From positions 2,170,001 through 2,234,000 of the forward strand of contig NZ_OU015319.1 of assembly GCF_907163125.1 (NCBI RefSeq): DNA of 64,000 nucleotides. The letters are read 5' to 3'. The stretch comes from Cloacibacterium caeni. Its GTDB lineage: Bacteria; Bacteroidota; Bacteroidia; Flavobacteriales; Weeksellaceae. The translations under genes and the position numbers were made by a program. The notes below the pieces were generated by a model, which saw only the letters and a list, made by a program, of their open reading frames with translations, made no database searches and had not been told where the DNA came from. Of this stretch, positions 24,657-34,625 are shown piece after piece; position 1 is the first letter of the stretch; every line of letters starts with the position of its first letter.

Positions 24657-24806
24657 TTTAATATTTTGAAGTACAAAAGTAAGGAAATTAAAAGAATAAA
24701 GTTACCCGATTTTATTTTCAAATTTTAGTCTCTACAAATTAACTCTTTTAAAATAATTTATTTTTGAAATAATCTTTATTTTTTTTTATTATTAATAAAT
24801 AGAATT

Positions 24807-24814
24807 TACATTTG
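24807..24814 (+). promoter_or_regulatory. -7 element deciding the start of the 24838 gene
   Basis: TACATTTG, perfect TAnnTTTG. The expected +1 (~24819) lies downstream of the ATG at 24817, so translation must begin at the ATG at 24838. Confidence 0.55.
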
Positions 24815-24837
24815 TAATGGTAATAAAAAAAATTAAT

Positions 24838-25500
24838 ATGAAAATAACATTTTTTATGCTATTTATAGCAAATACGGCTTTTTCACAAACAGATGCTCTA
24901 GGCATTATAAGTAATGACGCTAATTACAGTAGAGTTATTAATCAAAATAATCTAGTTGACAAAAAAAACGAAGTTAAAATAGAGGGTTCACCTTATTTAT
25001 TTAATGAGTATAATTTATCTAAAATAGGAGATTACAAAGATGAAATCAATGTAAAATATAACATATTCAGTGATGAAATAGAATTTGTAAAAAACGGTCA
25101 ACTTCTTGCTCTCAATAAAACATCAGACCTCGCTAGAATTAGATTTATTAATTATAATACTACCCTCGTTTTAAAGGATATTAATGGTAATAAAGGGTAT
25201 TATTTAGAACTTTTTAATAATAATGGAAGACAATTACTTAAAAAACTGAAAATACACTTAGAGAAAGGGAGAACTTCACAAAATTCTTATGATCTGGATA
25301 GAAATTCTAGATATATTGAAGATGAGCCAATTTATTACTTTTTTATAGAAAATAATTTAATTGCATCCAATAAATTAAAAAAAATAGAAGGAGATTTAGA
25401 AAAAAAAGGATATAATATCAAAGAAATATTAAAAAAAGAAAAACTAAGTATTAAAAAAGATCAAGATTTAATAAAACTAATAAATTTAATTAATAAATAA
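24838..25500 (+). CDS. Orphan exported protein of unknown function
   Basis: 220 aa from the ATG at 24838 (MKITFFMLFIANTAFSQ, a clean signal peptide); the upstream ATG at 24817 is excluded by the promoter. The mature part is Asn/Lys/Ile-rich, with predicted beta strands in the middle (LALNKTSDLARIRF, NTTLVLKDINGNKGYY) and a Lys-rich helical end. No domain is recognised. The composition is more AT-rich than its neighbours. It lies beside IS copy 2, whose insertion broke its terminator. It could be an acquired gene. Confidence 0.65.
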   Translation: MKITFFMLFIANTAFSQTDALGIISNDANYSRVINQNNLVDKKNEVKIEGSPYLFNEYNLSKIGDYKDEINVKYNIFSDEIEFVKNGQLLALNKTSDLARIRFINYNTTLVLKDINGNKGYYLELFNNNGRQLLKKLKIHLEKGRTSQNSYDLDRNSRYIEDEPIYYFFIENNLIASNKLKKIEGDLEKKGYNIKEILKKEKLSIKKDQDLIKLINLINK

Positions 25501-25546
25501 AAAAAAACCACTAGATTTTAGACTGCACCCAAAAGTTTAGACAAAA

Positions 25547-26335
25547 TTAAACAATATTTTCAAAGGAAAGAGTTCGGTACTGTACCGGACTCTTTCCTTT
25601 GAGATTGAGTCTTATTCTATCATTGTTGTAATAGTGAATGTACTTCACTATTTCCATCTTAAGTTCCTGAATGGAACCAAACTTTCTGGCATAAAACATT
25701 TCTGATTTTATCGTTCCAAAAAAGTTTTCTATCACCGCATTGTCCAAACAGTTTCCTTTTCGGGACATACTTTGAATAATACCTTTTTCTTTTAACAAGT
25801 TTTGGTAATGTTTCATTTGATATTGCCAACCTTGATCAGAATGTAGAATGATGTTTTGTGTAGATTTTACTTTTCTGAATGATTTCTTTAGCATTCTGAT
25901 GATTTGGCTAAACACAGGTCTTTCAGATAAGTCAAAACTGACAATTTCACCATTAAATAAATCGATGATTGGAGATAGATAAAGTTTATTACCCGATACA
26001 TTAAACTCTGTAACATCGGTTGCCCATTTCTGATTAGGAGTGTCCGATTTGAAATTCCTCTGTAGAACATTGGGCGCAATTTTCCCTTGCTCTCCCTTGT
26101 AAGATTTATATTTCTTCACTCGGATAATACTCTTTAAACCTAATATTTTCATAAGTCGTAAAACAGTTTTGTGATTAATCAAAATTCCTTTTTCTTTCAA
26201 AAGCAAAGTAATTCTTCTATAGCCCAACCTTCCTTTGTGACGATGATAAATCTGCTTAATCATTTCTTTTATTTCCGCATATTTATCTTTCATTTGAAAG
26301 CGTTTTTGATAGTAATAAAAACTGCTTCTTGCCAT
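25547..26335 (-). CDS. IS3-family transposase OrfB, copy 2
   Basis: 262 aa with a protein sequence identical to copy 1. The DDE triad is intact (TDVTEF, LHSDQGW, VIENFFGTIK). It is probably made as an OrfAB fusion. Confidence 0.93.
   Translation of the reverse strand: MARSSFYYYQKRFQMKDKYAEIKEMIKQIYHRHKGRLGYRRITLLLKEKGILINHKTVLRLMKILGLKSIIRVKKYKSYKGEQGKIAPNVLQRNFKSDTPNQKWATDVTEFNVSGNKLYLSPIIDLFNGEIVSFDLSERPVFSQIIRMLKKSFRKVKSTQNIILHSDQGWQYQMKHYQNLLKEKGIIQSMSRKGNCLDNAVIENFFGTIKSEMFYARKFGSIQELKMEIVKYIHYYNNDRIRLNLKGKSPVQYRTLSFENIV
25561..25601. repeat. 41-bp palindrome in the 3' end of orfB, copy 2
   Basis: Same near-perfect palindrome as at 14157-14197, displaced by 11404 bp. Confidence 0.75.
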
Positions 26336-26376
26336 CGATGTACAATGCAGTAGTACTGCTAAATCAAAGTCCTGCC

Positions 26377-26901
26377 TTAACTCTTCGATGGCTTTGGATT
26401 TTTCCTTTCCTGAATTAAGGCGTCTAACTTTTTTAAAATGGCGTTCTCGGCTTCTAAATAATAAATCCTCTCCAACAGTTCTTCCTCCCTTGTTAAGGGT
26501 TTGCCTGTTTTCTTTTTTTTTCGCGTGTAATTACTCATGGTTTTAGGTCTTCCTCTGGGTATGTTTTCTAAACCTAAAATACCATTTTTTTTGTAATTAC
26601 GCTGCCAACTAAGAATACTGGACTCCGCAGGAATATTAAACCTTCTCGACGCTTCTTTTAAACTTAAATTCTCTTTCTCAATTACTGATAAAATCTTTAA
26701 TTTAAAATCTTTTGTGTAATGCGTATTGGAAAGCCGAACAAGTCCTGAAACTCCATAAAGTTCATAAAATTTTATCCATTTACGAACCAAGGAACCACAA
26801 ACTCCAATGCGTTTTCCTAAATCGTCTGTTCCAATATCCCCTTTGTGATATCTCTTTATAGCTTTTAATTTAAAGTCTAATGAATATTTACTTTTCCCCA
26901 T
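26377..26901 (-). CDS. IS3-family transposase OrfA, copy 2
   Basis: 174 aa from the ATG at 26901, identical to copy 1, with the A_AAA_AAG slippery heptamer at 26434-26428 on the minus strand. Confidence 0.92.
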   Translation of the reverse strand: MGKSKYSLDFKLKAIKRYHKGDIGTDDLGKRIGVCGSLVRKWIKFYELYGVSGLVRLSNTHYTKDFKLKILSVIEKENLSLKEASRRFNIPAESSILSWQRNYKKNGILGLENIPRGRPKTMSNYTRKKKKTGKPLTREEELLERIYYLEAENAILKKLDALIQERKNPKPSKS

Positions 26902-26974
26902 AAAAAATGCCCCTAAAAAGTGTCTAACTTTTTGGGGGCAGTCCAATTCTCTAGTGGTTTTTTTTATTTATTAA

Positions 26975-28525
26975 TTATTTATAACCAGGATTTTGAGTAA
27001 TAGTTGGATTACCTTGTACCTCATTTCTAGGAATTGGTAGTGTAAACCTGTAATCAGTAACTGGTAAAGTTGTAGGTACAGTAGATACATCATCCGTAGG
27101 ATGTCTATCAATAGATTTATTGGCCAAAGCTCCTAATCTCTTTAAATCAATATATCTATGACCTTCAAAAGCTAACTCTACTCTTCTCTCAAGCAATATA
27201 TCAGAATATGCCTGAGCAGCAGAAGTATATGTAGGCAAAGTCACAGGACCTAAATAATTTCTCTTGTCTCTAATCTGCTTAATGTATCCTGCTGCTGTTA
27301 CAAAGTCATTTTCAACTACAGCACATTCTGCAAGAATTAAGTACATTTCAGAGAGTCTGAAAACTTTTTCATCATTTCTTAATGGGTTAGTTCCTTGATA
27401 TTTACCTGGATATTTATCAATAACCAAAACATCTGAATTTTTATAGTCAGGATTTGTAGCATAATTAGCGTCAATTTTAGATGTAGGATCTACATATATA
27501 TATCTTCTAATATCTCCAGGGGTTGAATCTAAAATATTAAATAAGTTTCTTCCCATATCATAAAGAGGACTACCTCCCAGAGTTGAATTATTGGTATTAA
27601 AAATAGTTCCAATGTTAGTCCATGAACCTGAAGTTGGTCTACTTAAAGCAAAAATAATTTCTCCTCTTTCTTTATCATTATACATTTTTGCAATAGCGCT
27701 TGTAGATGCATAAGAATTCAAGCTGACATGCCATGCAGAAGATCCTGGTGTAGAGGTTGGTAAAGTATTAACACCTACTAAGCTTAATCCAGACTCATTA
27801 ATTACTTTAGTAGCGAATTGCTTTGCAAGTGCATGTTTTCCTCTGTAAAGGTAATATCTTGCTTTAAATGCATTAATGAAATTTTTTGAAATATAAAAAT
27901 AATTAGTATTATCTACTAAGTTAGTATCAGCAAAACTTAAATCACTATCAATTAAAGCAAAAATTTCAGAGTTTTTTACTCTAGGTAATTTTTCATCATT
28001 GACTGGTACCTTTGTAGTTAATATAACGCCTAATGCGTCATCATTTTTCAAATCAGTAGAGAAATAAGTTTCTAAAGTAAAATAGGCAAAAGCTCTAATA
28101 ACTCTAGCTTGGGCAATTACAGAATTATATGTAATTTGTTCTGCACTTGTTGCTGGCGTAATAAGTTCAGCGGCAGCTAATAATCTGTTTACTCTATTAA
28201 TAGTTGCATAATTAGACAGCCATAAGCTACTAGACGTAGCATCCGAAGGATCTAAGAAAAACTGATGCATCCCTGGTGTTAAAGTAGAATTCGCCGATCC
28301 CAAACCAGTTTCGTCTGTAAGGAAAGCAGAAACTGTAACTGGTCCTGTATTACTCATAGTTGTATAAACATCACCGAACAAATATTTTTGCAAATCAGTA
28401 ACACTTTTGAAAGTCTGTTGATTATTAATTTCTCCATCTTGTACTATATCAATTGCGTCTCTACATGAGTTAAAAAAAGATAATGTTATCAAAGAAATTA
28501 ATGATATTTTGATTATATTTTTCAT
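26975..28525 (-). CDS. SusD/RagB-family outer-membrane lipoprotein
   Basis: 516 aa. The signal peptide ends in a lipobox (FFNSC, Cys21). SusD-type TPR-like helices follow (ARVIRAFAYFTLETYF, AFKARYYLYRGKHALAKQF), with the C-terminal family signature LILAECAV and LLERRVELAFEGHRYIDLKRLG. It is the surface binding lid of a SusCD importer for an oligosaccharide or peptide. It follows susC by 14 bp. No hydrolase or sensor gene adjoins, so the substrate cannot be guessed. Confidence 0.94.
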   Translation of the reverse strand: MKNIIKISLISLITLSFFNSCRDAIDIVQDGEINNQQTFKSVTDLQKYLFGDVYTTMSNTGPVTVSAFLTDETGLGSANSTLTPGMHQFFLDPSDATSSSLWLSNYATINRVNRLLAAAELITPATSAEQITYNSVIAQARVIRAFAYFTLETYFSTDLKNDDALGVILTTKVPVNDEKLPRVKNSEIFALIDSDLSFADTNLVDNTNYFYISKNFINAFKARYYLYRGKHALAKQFATKVINESGLSLVGVNTLPTSTPGSSAWHVSLNSYASTSAIAKMYNDKERGEIIFALSRPTSGSWTNIGTIFNTNNSTLGGSPLYDMGRNLFNILDSTPGDIRRYIYVDPTSKIDANYATNPDYKNSDVLVIDKYPGKYQGTNPLRNDEKVFRLSEMYLILAECAVVENDFVTAAGYIKQIRDKRNYLGPVTLPTYTSAAQAYSDILLERRVELAFEGHRYIDLKRLGALANKSIDRHPTDDVSTVPTTLPVTDYRFTLPIPRNEVQGNPTITQNPGYK

Positions 28526-28539
28526 AATTTAAAAGTTAA

Positions 28540-31398
28540 TTAGAATTCAATATTTGTTCCTATAGATACTGTCCTAGGGTTAGGATAAACACTCAAAGGG
28601 AAAGTACCTAAACCTTCGGGATCGAATCCTTTCCATTTAGTCCAAACTGCAAGATTTTCTCCTTGAACATACACTTTAAGTGATTTAACAAAATTTCCTT
28701 TTAATAACTCTTTAGGAACAGAATATCCAAATGATAGAGTCTTAAATCTTAGGAAAGAAGCATCATATAAAAATCTATCTGAAGTAGAAGATCTTAAAGG
28801 AGCTGTTAATGCAGGAATATCCGTAATAGTATTAGTAGGAGTCCATGCGTTTAGTAAATCTGCAGAAACATTAAAGCCACTTGCCATATATGCTGGGTTA
28901 TATGCCCAAATCATCTGATTGTCAATTCTCCATAAATCAGCTTGGAATGCGAAAATCGCATCTAAGAAAAATCCTTTATATTCAGAATTTAATCCAAATC
29001 CTCCTGTATATTTAGGGAAATAGTTTTTACCCGTTTTAACTCTATCCGCATCAACTGGATTTTCAGTAAGGTTTCCATTTGCATCTAAGAATTGTTCATT
29101 ACCATTTGCCGGATTTACACCTACATATCTCACTAAATTCCATTGGTTAAGAGTACCTCCAACTTCATTAATCAATGACCCAGTTAATACTGGAACAGCT
29201 AAGTCAGTAAGGGTATTTTTATTATAAGCCCCATTTACAAATAAACTAAATCTTAAATCTTTTGTATTTGCTATGTTATATCTTAGAGCAACTTCTACAC
29301 CTTCATTTTTCAATCCTCCTAAATTACCTCTATAATCATAGAAACTTGTAATTGCAGAAGATTTAATGTCGTTATAAAGCTTATCTGTTTGCTTTCTATA
29401 CACATCTACGTTACCTTCTAATTTATTAGAAAAAACTTTAAAATCAAGACCAATATTTGCCTGTGTTACCTCTTCCCACTGAAGTGAAAGGTTTCCAATA
29501 CTTGAAACAGCATATCCTACATTATTATCATACCCATTATTAACAGTATTAAGATCTCTAACAATTTGGGTTCCTAATAGCATAGCATTTGAACCAGCTG
29601 CAGGTGCAACTACGTTAGCATTTCCTTGAGTACCATAAGAGGCTCTTAGTTTTAATAAATTAAAAACAGAACCTTCCATGAAATTTTCTTTATCTATATT
29701 CCATCTACCAGCTACTGACCAGAATGTTGCCCATTTATTATTCTCTGCAAATCTATAACTTGCATCTCTTCTCAAAACCGCACCAAAACCATATTTAGAT
29801 TTATAATCATAATCTAAAGTTCCGAAGAAAGCTAAAGCTCCTGCATTAACTTTTTGAGCTGATACAGAAGGAACATATTTATTTGGATCAGCTGCATTAT
29901 AAGGGACATATCCCGTACCCGCACCTAAAGCCCAGTTAAGTGGATTTAACCCATTTTGGGTTCTAGAAGAGAATAGATAATGAACCTTTGTATATTCTAA
30001 ATAAGCCCCTAAATCTATTTGGTGATCTCCAAATGTTTTAGAATAGTTAGCACTTGTTACAGAATTAAAGTTAAACTCTTTACTATTACTTATAGTTTCA
30101 AAACCACCATATTGAGTAGAATTACTAGCAGCTACTACTTGCGCTAAATAAGACCAAGGTGCTCTAGCGTTCCATTGATCTGTATTCTTAAAATCCATAC
30201 CCGATCTATTTGTTAAAGAAAGATCGTCTGTAATTTTGTAAGTAGTAGTTGTACTTGTAAATATATTTGTATCAAAAATTCTGTTTGGAATATGCCCTGT
30301 TTTTAAAACATCTTCTAAAATATAAACAAAGTTACCTACGCCTCCAGAATTTGTTCCAATAGTATTAAATAAATCTCCTGGGTTCTTGAATCTATTTGCC
30401 TCTAAATAAGGAAGTGCCATCAAAGAACCTAATAATGGATTCTGAACTGTGTTACCATTAATTCCAGAATTAGTTTCTTGATTTAATTGATTTCTTTTAG
30501 AAAAAGCTAATCCTACTTGTGCATTAAAAGTTAACTTATTATTAGAAGACTTTGCATTAATATTATTTCTCAAAGTAAATCTTTGAAAATTTGTATTTGG
30601 AACTAAGCCTCCTTGCTGGAAATAACCTAATGAAGTATAATTGCTCAAATTTTCTCCACCACTGGAAATTGTAAGATTATGCTGCTGAGTAAGGTCCGCA
30701 TTAAAAAAAACATCTTTCCAATTAGTATCTATTGGATAGTCTGCAATTTGAGCATCTGTTAAAGTCCTACCTAACAAAACATTTCTTCTCTTTTGAATTG
30801 TCAGCAACTCTCTAGCATCCGCAATGTTGTATCTATTATCTGGCATGAAGCTTACCCCTGTAGTTCCCGAATAAGTAAATCTAAACCCTGAACCGAATTT
30901 GGCTTGTTTTGTTTTTACAACCAAAACTCCATTTGCGCCTCTGTTACCATAGATAGATGTTGCAGCAGCATCCCTCAAAATAGAAACAGATTCTATGTCT
31001 TCAGGATTTAAGTTTCGAAATTGATTTGCGTTAGTAGGAACCCCATCAATTACTACTAACGGCTCTGTACTTGCATTAATAGAAGAAATACCTCTAATAA
31101 TAACATCAATCCTTGCACTACCTGGAGAGCCAGAGTTAGATGCAATTGTTACACCAGGAGCAGAACCTTGAATGGAATTGAGAAACGAAACATTTGGACG
31201 ACTATCTAATACATCCGCAGTGATCGTAGTATTCGCAGATACATCCTTAGGTTTAGTTGAACTTTTGTTATAACCTAATATTACAACTTCGTCAATCTTT
31301 TTTTCTCCTAAAGAATCTTTTTTCTTTTGCGCCATAACAGTTTGTCCTCCTATAAAAAATAGAGCACCAACTGTTAAAACTTTTAATTTTACATTCAT
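28540..31398 (-). CDS. SusC/RagA-family TonB-linked outer-membrane transporter
   Basis: 952 aa from the ATG at 31398 (MNVKLKVLTVGALFFIGG). An in-frame ATG at 31428 would put ten residues before the signal peptide. The TonB box KIDEVVILGY follows the signal peptide directly, then the plug (IQGSAPGVTI, DVIIRGISSINASTEPLVV, NGVLVVKTK) and a ~750-residue barrel ending in NIEF. It lacks the carboxypeptidase-like beta-sandwich that most SusC proteins carry before the TonB box, hence the shorter length. It partners with SusD downstream. Confidence 0.94.
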   Translation of the reverse strand: MNVKLKVLTVGALFFIGGQTVMAQKKKDSLGEKKIDEVVILGYNKSSTKPKDVSANTTITADVLDSRPNVSFLNSIQGSAPGVTIASNSGSPGSARIDVIIRGISSINASTEPLVVIDGVPTNANQFRNLNPEDIESVSILRDAAATSIYGNRGANGVLVVKTKQAKFGSGFRFTYSGTTGVSFMPDNRYNIADARELLTIQKRRNVLLGRTLTDAQIADYPIDTNWKDVFFNADLTQQHNLTISSGGENLSNYTSLGYFQQGGLVPNTNFQRFTLRNNINAKSSNNKLTFNAQVGLAFSKRNQLNQETNSGINGNTVQNPLLGSLMALPYLEANRFKNPGDLFNTIGTNSGGVGNFVYILEDVLKTGHIPNRIFDTNIFTSTTTTYKITDDLSLTNRSGMDFKNTDQWNARAPWSYLAQVVAASNSTQYGGFETISNSKEFNFNSVTSANYSKTFGDHQIDLGAYLEYTKVHYLFSSRTQNGLNPLNWALGAGTGYVPYNAADPNKYVPSVSAQKVNAGALAFFGTLDYDYKSKYGFGAVLRRDASYRFAENNKWATFWSVAGRWNIDKENFMEGSVFNLLKLRASYGTQGNANVVAPAAGSNAMLLGTQIVRDLNTVNNGYDNNVGYAVSSIGNLSLQWEEVTQANIGLDFKVFSNKLEGNVDVYRKQTDKLYNDIKSSAITSFYDYRGNLGGLKNEGVEVALRYNIANTKDLRFSLFVNGAYNKNTLTDLAVPVLTGSLINEVGGTLNQWNLVRYVGVNPANGNEQFLDANGNLTENPVDADRVKTGKNYFPKYTGGFGLNSEYKGFFLDAIFAFQADLWRIDNQMIWAYNPAYMASGFNVSADLLNAWTPTNTITDIPALTAPLRSSTSDRFLYDASFLRFKTLSFGYSVPKELLKGNFVKSLKVYVQGENLAVWTKWKGFDPEGLGTFPLSVYPNPRTVSIGTNIEF

Positions 31399-31652
31399 AT
31401 TAACAATATTTAATATTTTAATAAACAAAAATGTTAATAAATTTTAACATAGCCAAATTTTAAGTTAAATAAATAATATTATATTTTATCATTTTAAACA
31501 ACATATTTACCTTTTATTAAAAAGTGTTCATAAAAATTTTATATAATTAATGATTTTTAAATTTATAATTTTTTAAATGTTAATTTTTTCAAAAAAAAAT
31601 AAAAAAATAAATTTTATTTAGAATTAATATAAATAATAGAGATGATAATAAA

Positions 31653-31676
31653 AAATCCCGATTTTACTCGGGATTT
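31653..31676 (-). terminator. Terminator of the rimP-nusA-infB operon
   Basis: 8-bp stem AAATCCCG/CGGGATTT with an 8-nt loop, 16 bp after the infB stop codon, T-run on the minus strand. Confidence 0.85.
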
Positions 31677-31691
31677 GCTATTGTAAATAAA

Positions 31692-34565
31692 CTATTTAAG
31701 TTTTTTCTTTACTTCTATTTCTTCATAGACTTCTAAGATATCACCTACTTCTATGTCATTATAGCCTTTAATGTTAAGACCACATTCATAGCCCTTGGTT
31801 ACTTCTTTTACATCATCTTTGAAACGTTTTAGAGATTCTAATTCACCATCGAATTTTACAATTCCATCGCGTAGAAGTCTAATTTTAGAATTACGGGTTA
31901 CTTTTCCGTTTAGAACCATACAACCTGCAATAGTACCCACTTTAGAAATCTTGAACGTTTCTCTAATTTCTACATTTCCTATTACTTGCTCTCTGATTTC
32001 CGGAGAAAGCATACCTTCCATCGCTTCTTTTACATCATCTATTGCTGCATAGATAATAGAATAAGTTCTGATTTCTATTTCTTCTCTATCTGCCAATTCT
32101 TTTGCATTAGCACCAGCCCTTACATTAAATCCTATCATAATAGCATCTGATGCTGCAGCTAATAATACGTCTGACTCAGTGATTTGACCTACACCTTTGT
32201 GAATAATATTCACGCTGATTTCAGCAGTAGAAAGTCTTTGTAACTGATCAGAAAGTGCTTCTACAGACCCATCCACGTCTCCTTTTAGGATAATATTCAA
32301 TTCTTTGAAATCACCTAGAGCAATTCTTCTTCCTAATTCATCTAAAGTAAGATGTTTTTTAGTTCTGATGGTTTGTTCTCTCTGTAATTGTTCACGTTTA
32401 TTAGCAATAGATTTCGCTTCTCTTTCGTCTTCGTAAACTTTAAATTTATCCCCAGCAGTTGGAGCTCCATCTAAGCCTAGAATCGTTACAGGAATAGAAG
32501 GACCTGCTTCAGTAAGCTGTCTTCCTCTTTCATCTAGCATAGCTTTAATCTTACCATGATTTTTACCCGCTACTACATAATCTCCTACTCTAAGCGTACC
32601 AGCTTGTACTAATACGGTAGAAACATAACCTCTTCCTTTATCTAAAGATGCTTCAATGATTGCACCACTTGCATTTTTATTAGGATTAGCTTTTAATTCT
32701 AACATTTCTGCTTGAAGCAATACTTTTTCTAATAATAAATCTACATTATTACCAAATTTTGCAGAGATTTCTTGTGCTTGTACATTTCCTCCCCATTCTT
32801 CAACTAGAATATTCATTCCAGAAAGTTGTTGACGAATATTGTCTGGATTAGCGTTTGGTTTATCTACTTTATTGATTGCGATAATCATAGGAACACCAGC
32901 AGCTTGTGCGTGAGCAATCGCTTCTTTGGTTTGTGGCATTACATCATCATCCGCAGCTACTACAATAATTACGATGTCGGTAACTTGTGCACCTCTCGCT
33001 CTCATCGCTGTAAAGGCTTCGTGACCTGGTGTATCTAAGAATGTAATTCTTTGTCCTCCTTCTAATTTCACATTGTATGCACCAATATGCTGTGTAATAC
33101 CTCCAGATTCCCCAGCAATTACATTGGTTTTTCTGATGTAGTCTAATAATGAAGTTTTACCGTGGTCTACGTGTCCCATTACGGTCACAATAGGAGCTCT
33201 TGGTAATAAATCTTCTTCAGTATCTTGAACTTCTTCTTCAGATTCTGCTTCTAAATCTGCATCTGCAAATTCTATTTTGTAACCAAATTCATCAGCCACT
33301 AAAGTAAGTGTATCTGCTTCTAATCTTTGGTTCATGGTAACCATTACACCTAAAGAGAAACATGCAGAAATTACTTCTGTAGCACTTACATCCATTAAAG
33401 ATGCCAACTCTGAAACAGTGATAAATTCAGTAACACGAAGTGTTCTGTCCGCTGCTTCTAGCTCTTGCTGCAATTCATCCTGCTCTCTACGGTAGGTTCT
33501 CTTTTCTTTTCTATATTTAGAACCTTTAGATTTACCTCCTTTATTGGTGAGTTTTTCTAAAGTTTCTTTAATTTGATTTTTAATTTGCTCATCAGAAAGT
33601 TCTACAGGCATTACTTTTTCTCTGCCTTTATGAGCACCTCCTCCTTTATAATTAGGGCTATGAGGTCTGTTTCTGTTCGCTCCGCCTTGGTTGTTGTTTC
33701 CACCGCCTTGGTTCGGACGATTGTTATTATCTCTGTTAAAAGGTTTCTTATCGCCTCCCTGTTGGTTATTGTTACCACCTTGACCTTGTTGATTTTGACC
33801 TTGTGTAGGAGCCGGACCATTATTAATTCTTTTTCTCTGCTTCTTCTTATTTGGGTCTGGTTTAGAAGGTCTCGTTTGGAACTGAGAAAGGTCTATTTTT
33901 TCTGTAGAGACAATTTTGGGACCATCAAGTTTTTGATAAACCGTTTTAATTTTTTCAGGTTCATCAAATTTCACAGAAGTAGTCTCTTCTTTTACCGGAG
34001 CTTTAGGTTGCTCTTTTTTCACTTCTGGCTTCGGAAGTTCCTTTTTCTCAAATTTTGGAGCCTCTTGTTTAGGTTTTTCTTCTTTTTTAGGAGAAGGTTT
34101 TGGTTTATTAGATTCTATTTTACTTAAATCAATTTTATCCAAAACTTTAAGTTCTACAGGTTCCTCTTTTTTAGGCTCTACTTTTTGGATTTCTTCCTTT
34201 TTAGGTTCCTCTGGATCAACTACAGGCTCTGCCGCAGGAACTTCTGCCTTAGGTTTTTCTAATTCTATTTTACCCAAAACTCTAGCCTCACCGATAGATG
34301 GAGCTTTCGCTTTGATTACTTCTGGTTTTTTAGGTTCAATTTCTAATTTTTCTTCTGGAACCTTAGAAATCACTACCTCATGAGAAGCTTTACGCTGTTC
34401 GCTATCTCTAGCAAACTCCGCTTCTAATGCTGCATATGCCGCTTCTTCTAATTGAGCGTTTGGATTGCTTTCTACTTCGAAGCCTCTTGATTGTAGAAAC
34501 TCTACTAATCTAGACATCGAGATATTAAATTCCTTTACCGCTTTATTTAATCTAATTTTTGGCAT
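31692..34565 (-). CDS. infB: Translation initiation factor IF-2
   Basis: 957 aa. The N-terminal IF2_N module (~1-50) is followed by a ~300-residue Pro/Lys/Glu linker and an Asn/Gly/Gln-rich stretch (~255-310), typical of Bacteroidota IF-2. The GTPase domain shows [14 protein letters not shown] (G1), [16 protein letters not shown] (G3) and NKVDKP (G4), then domains II, III and IV. It places initiator tRNA on the ribosome. Third gene of the classic rimP-nusA-infB operon. Confidence 0.97.
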   Translation of the reverse strand: MPKIRLNKAVKEFNISMSRLVEFLQSRGFEVESNPNAQLEEAAYAALEAEFARDSEQRKASHEVVISKVPEEKLEIEPKKPEVIKAKAPSIGEARVLGKIELEKPKAEVPAAEPVVDPEEPKKEEIQKVEPKKEEPVELKVLDKIDLSKIESNKPKPSPKKEEKPKQEAPKFEKKELPKPEVKKEQPKAPVKEETTSVKFDEPEKIKTVYQKLDGPKIVSTEKIDLSQFQTRPSKPDPNKKKQRKRINNGPAPTQGQNQQGQGGNNNQQGGDKKPFNRDNNNRPNQGGGNNNQGGANRNRPHSPNYKGGGAHKGREKVMPVELSDEQIKNQIKETLEKLTNKGGKSKGSKYRKEKRTYRREQDELQQELEAADRTLRVTEFITVSELASLMDVSATEVISACFSLGVMVTMNQRLEADTLTLVADEFGYKIEFADADLEAESEEEVQDTEEDLLPRAPIVTVMGHVDHGKTSLLDYIRKTNVIAGESGGITQHIGAYNVKLEGGQRITFLDTPGHEAFTAMRARGAQVTDIVIIVVAADDDVMPQTKEAIAHAQAAGVPMIIAINKVDKPNANPDNIRQQLSGMNILVEEWGGNVQAQEISAKFGNNVDLLLEKVLLQAEMLELKANPNKNASGAIIEASLDKGRGYVSTVLVQAGTLRVGDYVVAGKNHGKIKAMLDERGRQLTEAGPSIPVTILGLDGAPTAGDKFKVYEDEREAKSIANKREQLQREQTIRTKKHLTLDELGRRIALGDFKELNIILKGDVDGSVEALSDQLQRLSTAEISVNIIHKGVGQITESDVLLAAASDAIMIGFNVRAGANAKELADREEIEIRTYSIIYAAIDDVKEAMEGMLSPEIREQVIGNVEIRETFKISKVGTIAGCMVLNGKVTRNSKIRLLRDGIVKFDGELESLKRFKDDVKEVTKGYECGLNIKGYNDIEVGDILEVYEEIEVKKKLK

Positions 34566-34625
34566 TGATTGTAAATTGCTTTTAGGCTATTAAGCCAAAT
34601 TATTTTTGTTATAAAATTAAAGATA

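Larger units (their letters stand above)
25519..26945 (-). mobile_element. IS3-family (IS150-like) insertion sequence, copy 2
   Basis: 1427 bp, the same ends and the same orientation as copy 1. The flanks give a 3-bp duplication ATT (25515-25517 and 26946-26948) with one extra T on the left, or a 4-bp ATTT/ATTC pair with one mismatch. It stands exactly in a terminator loop, as does copy 1. Confidence 0.92.
25501..26964. terminator. Terminator between the orphan gene and susD split by an IS
   Basis: Arms 25501-25515 (ending ACCACTAGA) and 26950-26964 (starting TCTAGTGGT) are perfect 15-nt complements. Without the IS they form a stem with loop TTC and T-runs on both strands. Confidence 0.8.

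Noticed and set aside
33573-34127. 184-codon ORF antisense to infB, rich in Phe, Arg and Ile
   Set aside because: Mirror of the Lys/Glu/Pro-rich linker of IF-2; composition is what the antisense of such DNA gives, and no promoter is present.
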